From Diplolepis rosae (taxonomy: Eukaryota; Arthropoda; Insecta; Hymenoptera; Diplolepididae): a stretch of DNA of 64,000 bases. Position numbers and translations under genes: made by a program. The notes beneath the pieces are model-generated. The model was given only the letters and a program-made list of their open reading frames with translations, was not told the DNA's origin and ran no database searches. Below are positions 1-12,239 of this stretch, piece by piece. The stretch lies in assembly GCA_030998225.1 (NCBI GenBank), contig JAPYXD010000686.1, positions 3,720,001 to 3,784,000 of the forward strand, in the 5' to 3' direction. Positions within the stretch are counted from its first letter, which is position 1. Every line of letters starts with the position of its first letter.

Positions 1-271
1 GAATAAATATAATTATTGTCACCCCTAATACCATGCACATATAGCAATGAGCGAATCTGATTATAACTACACTATGAATACTACAAAACTTAAACATCCT
101 GAGTGGATATAATTATTATTACTTGTTGATATGATAAATACTAAATATCATGGGCGATTATTATTATTGTAAGTATAAATTACAGATAATAATAAATCTA
201 TATTAATTAATTCAAGATAAAAGGGTTTTCTTGATTATCGGAAAAATGCCAAATTTATAAATAATTTAACA

Positions 272-1990
272 ATATGCGACCATTTGATCATTTTTATTTT
301 ATTTTAATCAGTGTTTTTCCTTATTTTACGGTTTTTTCAAAACTCGTTATTACTCATTATCAATATTTTCAATCCTACTTAGAGCATTTTAAATCTATAC
401 GCAAGGTTCTAGCCGTCTCATGCTGCTGGCCAATGGGAGCCCGCGCCCACGCAGGTATCACGCCCCAGCGGAAGGTGAAATGGGGGAAAGGCTTTCTCGT
501 AATCGTCGCGCGGAGTGCTTTCGCTACTGAGTACACGCCAATTTTTAAACGTCTCCACGAGACGAAATATGCGACCATTTGAAATTTGAAAAATATCATC
601 GTGATCGCGAAAACATTGGCTTTCTTCCGATACCGGTTTCCAACCTCAAAACAGTCGCAAAAATGGAGAAAGCATCGTGTATAGATTTTCTAATTTACTG
701 ATTTAATTGGACTTGATCGCGGTCGCTAATTGAGGCGCGCGCATATTAATTAACGGGGGAATTTATTAAAGAGGTGGAAAACCGAGGTAACGTGCTTGGT
801 TGCTGATCCTCGAGAATTATTACAGTCGCGCTGCCAAAAAGGTGAGAGCACGTCTCGATACCGGGGCGTTTCACAAATTGTTTCAAGGTCTCGGGCTCGA
901 GTATGTTCACTTGCATCTCACGATCAGGTGTACAACTTTGAGAACCAGATCGTCTATGGTTCCTGGTCCTGCTTTATTCGTTAGGGGTTTTTTGGATCAT
1001 CTTTTTTTTTGAAAAAAAGTTATCGTAGATTGGATTTCTCTCAAATTCACGGGTTTTATTTTATGTATCAAAAATAGCGAGCAATAAGCTCGAGCAAAGA
1101 TACTACTGGATTATGGTCAACCCGGGAGGCAATTATCTGTGCACTCACAAAAAGTGAGACTCGGAAAAAGCTCCCATCCTCACAACTTTTCTTTGTGCCG
1201 AGCAGTGTCGGAGCCCTGAGGGCACTTTACTGCCACGGTGCTTCCCTGCATTTCCCTAAATAAATTCCAATTGGCTCAACCAAGGTCCAGTGTCGTCGTG
1301 GTTTATTTTTGTGGGAGGAAAAGGGCAAAAGATGACCTCGTCGGGAGCTTATGCTCATAAATTCGAAAAATTGGATCCGAATTACACTGATGCCCTGTAA
1401 TTGATAAAATTTTTAAAACAGGGGGAGGCGCGAAATCCAATAATTGAGGTATTTTCGGGCTAAAGTATCTGGCAGAGTAAGCCATCCCATTATCCAAAAG
1501 GTCAAACAACATTATTTTCAGGTGTAGGGTCAATTCCCCAAAATTAGAACGTGTTTTCGTTTTATGGCGCAACTGCGCGAAATTACGTCAAGATATTAAT
1601 GAAAGTTTTCTTCACCTATTTTAGATACGACACATGAAAATTACGCGCTGCGAAAACGAGGATTCGTACAATCAGCACTCGCTCTCTCCTAAATTAAAAA
1701 TCGTGAGTTTATTCAGTATTCTTGCTCGTTAAATTAAGAATTCCATTTGGCGAGATTTTCACCCTTCGTGTGACCCACAAGTAGATTTTAAAGGGACAAT
1801 TTTTGACCCAAAATAGGGCAAAATTGTTACTAAAAAATTCTGGAAAACTGGTGTCGTTAAGAATTGAAAATTTTAAAATCGAGACTCTAACTTGAAGAGC
1901 GAAACTTTTGGCTCAATTAGGCGAAAATTCGTGTTAAAAATAACTAAACATTGCTGAAATGAAAATTCTAATAGTCGAAATGTTTCATTA
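272..1990 (+). repeat. Dispersed repeat D, copy 1
   Basis: Non-coding repeat shared with 52362-54720 (same orientation) and partly with 32690-33070 (inverted). The clearest matching blocks are about 540-830, which includes a stretch ending near a GGTCGCTAATTGA motif and a GCGCGCAT motif, and about 1470-1990, which includes ACGTGTTTT followed by a C/G palindromic core and TTTTCACCCTTCG. Between the blocks the copies have diverged or differ by indels. Several short open frames occur here but none resembles a protein. I do not recognise the family. It could be a long LTR or a non-autonomous element. No ends or target duplications were found. Confidence 0.6.
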
Positions 1991-3178
1991 TTATGATCAT
2001 AATTGTTATTTGTGTTTCCTAAAAAATGATTATTCTGGTAATTATTTCTTTCAGAATTATTGTAAATATTTTCTGGTCGTTGGTGATTATTACTAGGCTG
2101 TTGATTTTGCATAAAAAAATTAGGACTTTGTTTTCTAGATACTGCTTCTTGTGCTTTGATTAAATGATAACAATTTTCAGCAACATGACCTGGTTTTTTA
2201 CATATTATACAATTTATGTTGTTATCTCGTGCAACATTGAACCGACTTGTTTTATTATTTCCATTATTTATAGAATCATCCATTTTTAAATAATCTGAAT
2301 TTTTATTTCTCCGTAGTGCGGATGATGCTGCCAAATCTCTTTCTACGTTGATTGTGTCATTGAAAACTTCTTTAAATGTTTCCTTTGTTTTTACTCCGAT
2401 TTCTAATTCGGGACGTAGACCGCGAATAAAGCATTGAATAACATATTTTTGAAGGTTCTGTTTGAAGGTATTATCTACTTGTCCATTATTGTTGAGTCTA
2501 TGAGCGTCTTCGATTCTGTCGGCAATCTCCTTAATTCTGGCTGCGTAGGAAAGTACGTTCTCTTTTTCCCACATATAGGTATTCCCTAATTCTCCTTGTA
2601 ACTGATACACACTTTTGGCTGGGGCGTATACTCTTTTGAGTTTTTCAACTAATTCCTCCATATTATTATAAGTCGATCCAAGGATACATTTTCTCGCTTC
2701 TCCTGATAATTTACTTCTCAATAATCGTGCTAAATTTTCTTGAGCTAAAGGTGTTGGCAGCATTGCCTTTGCGTCATAACATCCTTAAAAAAAGTAGTTT
2801 CGTTTTTCAATTTTTCGTCCTGATCAATTGATCCACAAATAATACTTGAATTAGTTTTCAAATTTTAATTAAGACGATTATTCGAATCAGATAAATTGCT
2901 TGTTCCGGGAGTTTCGAATTGTTCAAACGCTAAGGTTTTTTCTAAAGAAATATTATCTAATTGCAAACTGATATTTGTTTTGTCGTTGTTAGAAATATTT
3001 TCAAATTTATCTTTAGTTACCTTTTCCTTCACAGTAATTGTTCTTTATGGTTTAAGGGGACCAGTTTGATTTTGTGCCAAAAATTTTGCAAGTTCAGTAT
3101 TTTTCTTAACTTGACTTCGTGTAATAGGATTTTTTTGATTTTGTGATTTTCTTAATTCACTGGGATTAGGTCCCGACA
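1873..3178 (-). pseudogene. Ty3/gypsy-type Gag, broken
   Basis: Capsid-nucleocapsid protein of an LTR retrotransposon, read leftward. An N-terminal piece begins with MSGPNPSELRK near 3178 and contains at least one stop. The frame then shifts into a 296-residue open frame (2763-1873) with capsid-like helices (region around ARKCILGSTYNNMEELVEKL). A CCHC zinc knuckle of spacing C-x2-C-x4-H-x4-C (CIICKKPGHVAENC) follows near 2200, then an Asn-rich tail. The capsid region matches the fragment at 44384-44698, which has KCIIGVQYNNVEDIISNLK at the same place, so both belong to one gypsy family. No protease or polymerase follows on the left, so this is a truncated copy. Confidence 0.75.
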
Positions 3179-3180
3179 TA

Positions 3181-4904
3181 AATTATTGTAAAATAGAATT
3201 TACCGGAGCGTACATGGAGACACTATTCAAATTGCAATATACATAAATATTCACTTAGATCAACCAAAAAAAACTTTCAAATATTTTTCGTTTAAAAATA
3301 TATATTTTTGATAATCAATAAATGAGATTGACAATTGTTATTAAAAGAAAATAGGAATTTGTCTCAATGTTCCGTGTCAGGTAAATTTATAGTTATCAAA
3401 CAAAATTCTCAAAATAATATGCCTTATTTCTAACAATTTCTATGTTCTTACAGAAAAATATTCATTTAGAATTTTTGTTTCAAAATTCTTCTTATTGAAA
3501 CTAATTTTGGTCTTCGTCTTACCTGGGATACTTGATGTTTTTTTCTTTTTATATAATTATCGAATGGTATGGGTCATAAATGATTTTTAAATAATTGTTA
3601 CAATCACAAACAAAAATTTTTTTTTTATATTTATTATATTTTTTTATTATACATACATAAACAAAATTAAAAAATATACAGAATTTTAGTAATGCAAGAT
3701 TGGACAAGCCTGACTCAAGCACAACATCTTGGTCAATCTTTTGCAATTAAAAATATTCTTTTAGTCTTTAGATTTAAAATAGAAGTATCAAACGATACTG
3801 CATGAGCACTTGAATTTTGCCTTACCCAATTGATCGTAACCAAATGGTAACCGTTGAACGAATCTAAAAAGGACTTATAGTCTCGTGTGCTGTTTTTTCT
3901 TGTTTTAACTCGAATTAGAACTTAGTTAACAGTTAAGAATTAAAAAAATACGAGATTAGACAGGCATGACTCAAGCACAAAATCCTACGTAATCCTTGTA
4001 CTTTCAGAAATTCAGATAATAAAATTTCAAATAAAATAAGTCGTTTGATCACTTCGGTCAGCCTCAAGGTCAAATCCCTGCTTGATTTAACAGAATTTAT
4101 TTTATTTTAACACAGTTTGTACAAAATAACAAGGAATAAGGAAAATAAACAATTTTTCAAATAAAATAATTATTTAATCACTTAGGTTAGCCTCAAGGTC
4201 AAATCCCTTTGTGATCAAACAAATCTATTTTATTGAAATTTTAAGTTTTCAAGTTGAAATAATATTTCATAATCATTTATTTATTCAATATCAATAATCA
4301 ATGTGTTAAATTTCATTTGACTTGTTTGACGTTTCTCTTTTTTAATGATCTCCTCGTTTTGAGCAGGGATCGGAAGGATCCTCGCTAAGGGATGACAAAA
4401 AGTCAGTGAATAAGGAGGGTTGGTCATATAAATATATAAATTAACAAAAGTATTTAAAGTAAGCACCATGGAAAAGATGGACATGAATATATAGAAGCTA
4501 AAATACTTAGTAATTATCCTGCTTTAGAATTTGGTCGATGATGAAATGAGTCCAGTAAATTGGATATGAATACTTGAGTCCTCACTTGTGGATGTTGAGA
4601 TAATTCTAGTCAGATCGGAAATTTGTGGTCCAGCCGGTTAAGATAGTCGATTCTCTGATCCCAGGATTTATAGAGAATTTGGAAGGCGATTCCCTTTCAC
4701 TTTTTACATTTGTTGAACTTGGCGTCGAATTAGAACTGGTCCGACTAGCGGTGAATAATTTGATGAGGCTGGACTGAACTGCACTGACTGGACTGATAAT
4801 ATTTAATATTCATGATATTTACAATGTAATAATAATTATGTTCTTAGACAATGAGAATTCACAACTGCCAAGTAATCAATGTGGTATCTGGATATCTCTA
4901 ATCA
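3181..4904. other. No gene seen; short local duplications
   Basis: AT-rich stretch with no convincing coding sequence. Two segments are locally duplicated: a block with GACTCAAGCACAA at about 3711 and again near 3969, and a block with CCTCAAGGTCAAATCCC at about 4063 and again near 4192. This suggests a decayed tandem or duplicated element with units of roughly 130-260 bp. Otherwise nothing recognisable. Confidence 0.5.
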
Positions 4905-4909
4905 TTGAT

Positions 4910-5155
4910 AATGTCTATTTATTTATTTATTTGTTAATTTATTTATTTATTTAATTGTTTTTTCATTCGTTCATTAATTTATTTGTTTATTTATTTATTA
5001 ATTCATTTATCAACAATAAACCCCTTCATGCACATGAGTGAATACATTTATAATGAATAGTGTAAAAAAAAAGAAATAAAAGAGATATGAACGCGGGACG
5101 CCCATCCAGCGATCATGCACTAAGCTGCTTAACCTGGGTGATCAATTGAGTTAAG
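4910..5155 (-). repeat. tRNA-derived SINE, copy 1 (minus)
   Basis: Reverse complement of the sequence at 52010-52180. Read on the minus strand, it starts near 5155 with a tRNA-like head. The head has an A-box-like AGCTTAGTGCATG and, about 35 bases on, a B-box-like GCGTTCATATC. It ends in a long (TTTA/ATAA)n tail covering 4918-5010. The same order (head, A box, B box, T-rich spacer, GTGCATG, ATAA-rich tail) is present in both copies, which supports retroposition from a common master. The A and B boxes are imperfect, so pol III activity of this copy is uncertain. Confidence 0.55.
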
Positions 5156-5263
5156 CATACAATATGATTTCTCCGAACCCTAATATATTTTAAAATCACT
5201 TGGAAAATACCAAGAACTGCCGCCGTTCCAAGCGACTTGCGAAATTTTTAAAAACAACACAAC

Positions 5264-5519
5264 TTACGCCTGTATTGGGAAACCGGCTTTCCAAAAGAAA
5301 GCTGCTAAACAAATCGTAGCAGCTAGAATCTTGGAAACCCTTTTCACACGATACGTATTTTTGGAAGAAATAGAAGAAAAATGCTTGATCCCGGAATCCA
5401 AAATTTTCAAAATAAGTGATAAAAACGATAAAAAAATTACAGAAAATAGATCAACTCTTGTGAAAGGTGTTTCCAAAGAGGACATTTAGCCCAAAACTGC
5501 CGCAACCCTTTACGAAATA
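5264..5519 (+). pseudogene. Gag-like remnant with zinc knuckle
   Basis: Short remnant of a retroelement nucleocapsid. Near 5450-5518 the plus strand reads CERCFQRGHLAQNC, a perfect C-x2-C-x4-H-x4-C knuckle, followed by a basic tail and a stop. The upstream Lys/Glu-rich part is in another frame, with a stop just before the knuckle, so the reading frame is broken. It could come from an LTR element Gag or a LINE ORF1. There is too little sequence to decide. Confidence 0.4.
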
Positions 5520-6650
5520 AAAAATATAAAAAATAGTCTTCAACATTCAATACTATCAGATTTAATATACAGATATATACATAATCAGCCTACATTTAAA
5601 ACTTAGAGTATTTCTAACCATAGTTCACATTTGCAAAAGCCATTTTCTTTACAAAATAAAAAAAATCAATGAGGAATATGTATTTATAATGAAACAAATA
5701 TGAAGCTAACCATTCACGAAAAGATAAATATATATATATATATATATATGTTACTAAATTAAAAAAGTTCTTATGTATATTCATATATTTATATAATAAC
5801 AGAAGGAAACATATGTGACCGTATTCTAATATTAAGTTTATATCATTAACAAAATATATATTACAGTCACAAAATTTTATGATTATATTCAAAAATATAT
5901 ATACTATATATGTCAATACTAAAATATAACAACTGATACAAACTGTAAAACAAAAGTTAATAATGGCAACATTTATTAAGATAAAAATTCAATGTATCTT
6001 TAAAAACATTAACCAATGTATTCTTCTTTCGAAGATTCGATCGCGGATGCTTCACCCTCGCGCTTGAAAAATGTGGGGAAGTTACTAAAAGAGGGAGAAA
6101 ACCACCTATTGAAAAGAGAGGTATAACTAAGTCACACACGGCGGGATACTGCGCAATGCGTGATGTCACCAAAAAATACAATATAAAAAGGACACGCCGC
6201 GAAGGGTAAAGCTAGTCTTTTCGAAAACTTTAAATAGGATTCCCAGCGTGAAGTAATTGTACCTTGCAATGTACCAGTTGTTAAGACCCGAGAGTCATGA
6301 ATTTACCACTGTCCGTTTTTTTTATCTTTGAAAGGATCTTAGACTCAGTGTCAAGAAGAATAGTTGTAGTGTCCTTGTCACACTTGTGGGAATCGCATCT
6401 CAGTCACACCTGTGAGAATTACTCAAGGGAACTTGAAGAACTAATGAGGTACAGCACCTCTCTCCCTTTCTCTTGTTAGTTTGTTATTTTACCGATTGCC
6501 CGAGTCATATTGCATGCATCAATTTGTTATTTGGATTGACTTTTATAATTAACCTTTTAATTTTATAATATTAATTCACTCATAATTCAAATAAGCTCAA
6601 ATTGTCTTACTTTATTAACATTATGTTCTTTACTGACTCATCCTCATCCC
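5520..6650. other. AT-rich, no gene; TATA-like site at 6182
   Basis: No protein-coding sequence is supported. An (AT)n run lies at about 5727-5749. A less AT-rich island at 6000-6480 contains TATAAAAAGG at 6182 followed by a GC-rich stretch, the layout of a retroelement LTR promoter. No repeat partner, poly-A signal pair or coding region could be tied to it, so the promoter reading is only a suggestion. Confidence 0.35.
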
Positions 6651-6977
6651 TAATAGTCCAGTATATTTAGTCCGATTCCTATAGGTATTATTGCAATTCA
6701 TTGGGTAAGAAAAATTTTTTTTGCTATCTTTAGGGTACTATATAGGAAGCTTAAATCCAAGTTTTCGACCATCATCCCTTTACAGGTTGTCCGCCATCTT
6801 GAATTAAGGAGTGATTTCTTGTATCGCGAATAACAGTCGTATTTTTGATTTTATCAAGAAAACAGTCAATACCACTTTTCACGAGAAAAATGAGTTCTAA
6901 AAATTAGTTCATATTATGTTCTCTCGTATTTTGCTTATTTGTTGCTTAAAAATCGAATATAAAAATAAAAAGAGAGT
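6651..6977 (+). repeat. Inverted repeat A, left copy
   Basis: About 320 bp that reappear as the reverse complement at 20233-20545. Shared landmarks are CAGTATATTTA at the left edge, then TTGCAATTCATTGGGTAAGA, CATCATCCCTTT, CGCGAATAACAGTCGTATTT and TTTAAAAATCGAATATAAA-like sequence at the right edge. Identity is roughly 90 per cent by eye. With the partner it encloses the provirus and its direct repeats. No open frame is conserved between the copies. Confidence 0.75.
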
Positions 6978-7703
6978 TGACATTTTTTTTAGATTGAATA
7001 TCTTTTTTTATATCCGTGCTATCGCAAAACTTGGCGGGCAAAAGTTGTGATTCACACGATCCTCTACAATTTTTGTAGCGTCTGAAAGTTGCGCGCATCG
7101 TCGGTAGCTCGTAGCACTCAGTGACGCGTGCTGTACCTGGCGCCTAGCGGAAAATGGCTCGCTTTTTTCTGACGTAGCTCACGCCTAATTATCGTTTTTC
7201 ATATCTTATCTAGCGCGATAAGACAAAACAGTCTGATTTCCTCGAAAAATCAGTCTATTCTGGAACGTTCGCTGACATGCATCTCGTGCAGCCGACCAAG
7301 CATGAGTGATTGCTTTATTTGTAAAAAGGCTTTAAGTCTTTCCCATAATATTAGTTAGAGAAAAAGGCATTCAAACACTAATCAAATCGGCAAATTTGCG
7401 CAATCACAAGGAAAATGAGTTCTGTTTAAAGAACAAAACACCAGTTACCATACATTGCGCGTGATCTAAAAACTACTCCAACTTAAAATTGGCAGATGTT
7501 GCAAGGTAATGTGGGCTTTAATTAACAATTTTTCTATGTCCAGTGTCTGCAACTTCCTTTTAATGAATTAATGAAAAATTATATGCAACGATTTATACAA
7601 AACTTTTAATAATCCTCATTAAAAATTATTCATTGCGAAAATATCAACTGTTTCGATTCCGAGAACTGAAAATTATTAATCCTGAGAATTTCAAGATTTA
7701 AAA
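6978..7703. other. No gene seen
   Basis: Mixed-composition spacer between repeats A and B. A GC-richer part (7020-7200) contains the motif CGGTAGC.CGTAGCACTCAG, loosely like one near 46553. No open frame, RNA gene or element end was found. Confidence 0.4.
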
Positions 7704-9278
7704 TGTTTTAACCAGAAAAGGGTTGAGTGCTTTTAAACTCGCCCTTTTCGCCGCTAGAATTTTCCTATTAAATCTAATTACAATATTTTATGAAAAATTA
7801 TCACTACCGTTTTGAGATTCGGTAGTATTAATTTTTCCGCGATTTCGCGCACCTTTTTGCCGCTTTTTTATTAAGCGAATTGGTCCAGATGAAGTCTTTT
7901 GTCTTTTACGTCCGCCCGACACGATTCCAAAAATATAATTTCGTTAGAAAGAGTTTTACGGGTTCAATCAACTAACGAGGATCTAGGAACTGTCGATCTA
8001 GACCGCAGACGGGCACGATAAAAGAAAAATGTTTTCTTTATTATTCTAAGGTCTGAATCCGGTCAAGACACTCAGAAGACTGCGAATTTGATTATGCCTT
8101 GATCCGTTTTACTAGTTCATCGCGAGGTGAGCATGGTAGGTTTTTTTATGATTAAGGACTTAATGATTGGACAGAGGTAATAATGGCAGGGAGGATTTAG
8201 GAATTTGCACAAATGCTGATGTGGTTATTGCGCCATTTGCTGATTTTTAGAATGCAATTATTTCTCCCCTCTTTCTACACCTATCATGAGAAAGGAAATG
8301 TGGTCATCAATTTTTAGTATTTGATGCATGGTCATCAAATTGTAGAAACAATTTTAGTTTCCAATATATTTCAGAGTAAATCGAAATATATATATTTAAT
8401 TAGTCTGGGCTTATAATCTTAAAGTGGATTAAAGCTTTAACATAATTATTCAAGTATTCAGATGAGCGTTGGGTCTTAGTTACAAAAAGCACGTGGCTTT
8501 TGTGGAGGGAGATCAGCTGGCTAAAGCATTTGAGCAAGGATAGGTGTATGAGGAGGAGATGCAATTATGAGATGAATGCTAGCCTCGCGGTGCACAGCAG
8601 AGCGCATCAAGATTTTCTAAAAGAGACCAGTATATTAGGCATGTGCATAGGCGAACGAAAGGAGAAATTGACAAACGGCAGAAAGCTATTGCGAGAAACA
8701 GTGCATGGGTGCACGTGTACTAGATATCTCTCTCTCTCTCTCTTTTCCTCTCGCCTTCGTTCTCTTTTTCCTCTTATATTCGTACATTCTATCGCGAGTC
8801 TGCTATTGCTTATTCCTTTTCCTATTCTATTCTTTCTCTGTTCATCCTAATTCTTATATCATCGCTCTCACATTACACTCATTCTTCGCTTTTCTCTTAT
8901 TTCATACCTTTTCAGATCATAGCGATCGAGCGCCTATGCACTCTCGCTATCAATTAATCTAGTTTATAAAACATTAATGCATCTGAAAAACAAAAGGGTG
9001 AAATAGTCTTATATTTTGCAAGTTTTATTCAAACTTTTAAAAGTTCAATTTAAATGTATTCAAATAACTAGAATATGAATTACTCTACGTCTCACGACCA
9101 GCTCGCATGACCAAAAATGCTGAATTGCATTAGCCACTGGAATGCAATCAGGTTACGAACGTTCAAAAGTGTGCAGTTCGTTCACTTCTAAAGCAATTGA
9201 TATTCCATAAATTAGGTTTTGTATATTAATAAAAACATTTTCCAAAAAAAATATCGCTCACTTTGGACCGCCCATAAC
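7704..9278 (-). repeat. 1.5-kb direct repeat B, left copy (candidate 3' LTR)
   Basis: Long repeat matching 18721-20224 in the same orientation at about 95 per cent outside indels. It starts TGTTTTAACC and ends CCCATAACA, so both edges show TG..CA and short inverted TGTT/AACA ends. The 155 bases at about 8093-8250 are absent from the other copy. A (TC)n run lies near 8730. A 116-codon open frame (8500-8850) exists in both copies but looks like chance plus the TC run. The position, directly downstream of the minus-strand env, suggests the provirus 3' LTR. No polypurine tract is visible at its inner edge and no target duplication was found, so this is not proven. Confidence 0.55.
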
Positions 9279-9612
9279 AAACCACACCGGAATTTGTAGT
9301 GTTTACGTCCCCGATAAACAAGGGTGGTCTAGAGACGAGTAAGGATAAGAATAATGAAAGATAGCCTTATGTTGTTCAGATGCAGTCGCTTTTTTTCATC
9401 AAGCTGTGAGAGAATTTACAATGTCTAGGTTTGTAGTATAGTAGATAAGAAGAAAAGTCCTACTCTAACAGTTCCATATCCTAAAAAAAACAATATAGAT
9501 AGTAAAGTAAAAATAATAATAAAATATAAAACAATATATATATAAAAAAATGTTTTGTCGGTAAATGTATCTTAGATTCGAGGATTTTAATGGCCATGTT
9601 CCATGACTGGTT
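9279..9612. other. Non-coding spacer downstream of env
   Basis: AT-rich spacer between the env stop and repeat B. It holds A-rich and (TA)n runs near 9480-9550. The polypurine tract expected at a retroviral 3' end is not visible directly beside the repeat. Confidence 0.4.
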
Positions 9613-10898
9613 TTATCTGGTTCTTATGCTGGTTGGAGAGTCTGAGATGGTAGCTGGAATACGGGGGTATTCGCTGGTCGTCCCCTTGATGGTGCAGCAG
9701 GTATGAATGCACGAGTGGAAGTACTTGTTTCCGTAGTCGTTTGTGGCAGAGTTCCGTGCGGGGGTTGGTTCTTGCTCTTCCTTGATGTTAATGGTGCTGA
9801 AGTCGACACATCGAGCAGCTCTCGTCCCTGGTGAGCGTCGTTGATTGCAGTTGATCATTAGTTTTGAAATCCTGGGTAAGAGAATGTACATAAGTAGTCC
9901 AATAGATATGAGGCCTAGTCCGAGGTAGGATCCGTGGATCATCCTTATTTGTCTGTTTCCTGCTCGTCGGGCCAGGCTGTAGTCATACTGTTGTTGTTCT
10001 ATACGCTCCAAGGATTTATCGTTAGTTTCGAAGACCTTGTCCCTAGGCGTTGTCTCCTTCGTCTTAGCAGACATAGATTTTCTTGTAGGTATGTATCCTT
10101 GAAACTTTTGTAGAGCTGGTGATAGCGCAGAGATGTTCAGGTGAAGCAGTGGTGCGTAGATCATTTCGGTTTCTCCCTTCCTGTTGGTGGTACCTTTCCT
10201 TTAGTCTAAGGTCGCATCCTGGAGCCAGTTGGATTATGCCGGTTCCTTTTAATGCGATCTGGTTGTTGGCCTGATTAGGACAGGTTGCTATGGCGATAGT
10301 CGGCTCTTGGAGAGAGTACAACCATCCGCCTAGGCTTCCTATTGAACTATTATAAACCTGGTAGTTCGGTACATGCCGCAACATCCTGGTGGTTCATTAG
10401 AACATAAGTCCTCTGTGATTCTTCTACGGCTTGGTTGTGCATCTCCTCTAATTGGGATCTAACCAAGTGGGTCTGTTGCTCTACTAGGTGTGGAATGTTG
10501 GTCTGAGCTTCATTTAACTCTTGGATTTTTGTTTCAATGAGCTGACCATCATCATAGGTTAGGAGTCCAGCTACGGGTCCAATGATTCCGCCTAGGAAAC
10601 CTAGTCGTGGAGTTGCTCTTCGTCTTCGCATTACTTTGGGTAAACGAGAGGGCAGGATCTTTTCGGCTCGTTGTTCCATTATTGTTGTCTCTTTCATGAG
10701 TTCAGCTTGGAGCCTTTCGGCTAGGTTGACCTTGGATCCATGAGCATGACTTACGATGACTTGATGGCAGTGTTCTTTGTACCCTGATTGGCACTGTGCG
10801 GCTAAGTGATTCATATTATTTTTATAGGATGACAGTAGGCTCTGGATTTTAGTGATTTCCATGACCGGGTGAGCACTATCTCGAGATAGGATATTCAT
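9613..10898 (-). pseudogene. Envelope fusion protein (F-like), broken
   Basis: Class I-type fusion glycoprotein of an insect errantivirus-like element. The first 182 codons (10898-10350) contain a tetrabasic cleavage site RRRR near 10620. A Gly-rich hydrophobic fusion-peptide-like stretch (LGFLGGIIGPVAG) and a heptad-like helix follow directly. The middle part (10384-10064) and C-terminal part (10164-9613) sit in two other frames, so at least two frameshifts separate them. A transmembrane helix (LGLGLISIGLLMYILL) lies near 9880, with a basic cytoplasmic tail after it. The N-terminal signal and most of the surface subunit are not identifiable. The fusion function is inferred from cleavage site, fusion peptide and anchor order. 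Confidence 0.75.
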
Positions 10899-10925
10899 TT
10901 TGTACTTCTAAGAATACTAGGGCTT

Positions 10926-10966
10926 TGCCTGGATTCTCATGTAGAGGAGAGAAAGAAAAAAATTAT
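10926..10966 (-). promoter_or_regulatory. Probable env splice acceptor
   Basis: On the minus strand, just upstream of the env frame, a pyrimidine tract of T and C (about 10943-10965) is followed by ATGAGAATCCAG, with AG at 10930-10929. Gypsy-type envelopes are known to be made from a spliced subgenomic RNA, and this is where such an acceptor is expected. No donor was identified. Confidence 0.4.
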
Positions 10967-11059
10967 GATAACCGTTTTTTTTTAGGTTGCGCTGGAGTCT
11001 CATGGGATTCTAGTAATGCATATTCTTTCTCAGATTTTCTTCCTTTAGTCGTAATATAC

Positions 11060-12205
11060 CTAGCAGTGAGCAAGCAAGAGTTTATCCTTGTGTTTCATGA
11101 TCCGTTCGCCGTCCTCTGTTTCCAGAATAACATTATTATTTTCTCCGATTTTCGCGTTGAGTGGTCTAATTTTCTTGTTGTATTGCTCTTTCGAGCGAGA
11201 TTTTGCCCTGATGAAATTTTTGTGGGCGATTTTCTGGATCTCGGTTATTCTTACTATCAGGTCGCGTAAGTAAGATTTATAAGTCCCGAATTCCGTACCC
11301 TGAGGAAACGAGCTGGGCGTCCTAGCGACTCGCCCGAAAACTAACTCGTAAGTTGTGAAATTAGTGGCCTCATGTACTGACGTTTTATATGCGAACATGG
11401 CGAAAGGAAGCAATCGATCCCAATCGTCATAATCATCAGCATAATGCTTTATGTAATCCGTCAATATAATATAGCTTCTCTCGAGTGATCCGTTAGTTTG
11501 TGGTCGGTATCCGGAAGTAGTCAGTTGCTTCACGTTAAATAGTCTTTCTAGGTGTTTCATTGATTTGCTTATAAAATTCCCCCCCCCCCCTGTCTGTTAG
11601 GATGTATCTCGGCGCGCCATATTGAGAGAAGAGAGTTGTCGCAACCGCGTGAGCAATAGTAGTCGTTTTTAGGTCCGGTATGGCAACTGCAATGCAGTAT
11701 TTACTAAAATTATCCTGCATTGTCAGGATGTGTCTATTCCCGTTTGGCATTGTGGTTATTTTCCGACAGTATCAAGTGATACCTTCTCGAATGGCTCAGC
11801 GGGAGTGTCAGTCATGAGCATTGGTTCACGAGTACAAGCTCGGACGAGTCTTTGTTCAAGGCAGCTTCTGCATCCTCGGATGAACTCACTGATTTCGTCC
11901 CGTAAAGCAGGCCATGTATATCGCTCTCTGATACGGCGGTAAGTTTTCGTAATGCCCTTATGGCCACCTATAAGGCTACCATGATATTCAGCGATAATTT
12001 TGGGTCGGATTTCTACATGTAGAACTTCGATTTTTCCGTGGCAAAGCGTAATGGTGATGTTACCACCCCGGAATATTTGTGTCACGAGTTCCGTCATTTT
12101 ATTTTGTGGTAACGATCCCAGCAAATCTCCTGAATTTGCCATGTGGCAGGTGGTGTGACTGTCATTTTCTAAAGCTCTTCGAAGGTTCCTTAATCCTTGC
12201 CCCAC
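11060..12205 (-). pseudogene. Retroviral-type integrase, frameshifted
   Basis: Integrase of the provirus in three frame segments. The first (12205-11756) holds the HHCC zinc-binding domain, with His in EYHGSLIGGHKG and the Cys pair in CRSC. It ends at the first catalytic Asp (SLDTVG). The second (11750-11535) carries the second Asp in ILTDRG. The third (11560-11060) carries the Glu in TNGSLERS. Reading across the frames, the spacing is compatible with D-x35-E. The frame breaks at a run of twelve C residues on the plus strand (11579-11590), a likely slippage site. A basic C-terminal region follows to the stop at 11060. Confidence 0.85.
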
Positions 12206-12239
12206 ATCCTTCCAGTCGACATTGTCGACGTGTCGTCTT

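Noticed and set aside
8500..8850. 116-codon ORF present in both copies of repeat B (also 19444-19794)
   Set aside because: The second half is translation of a (TC)n tract, and conservation follows from the high identity of the two repeats. No motif or codon signal.
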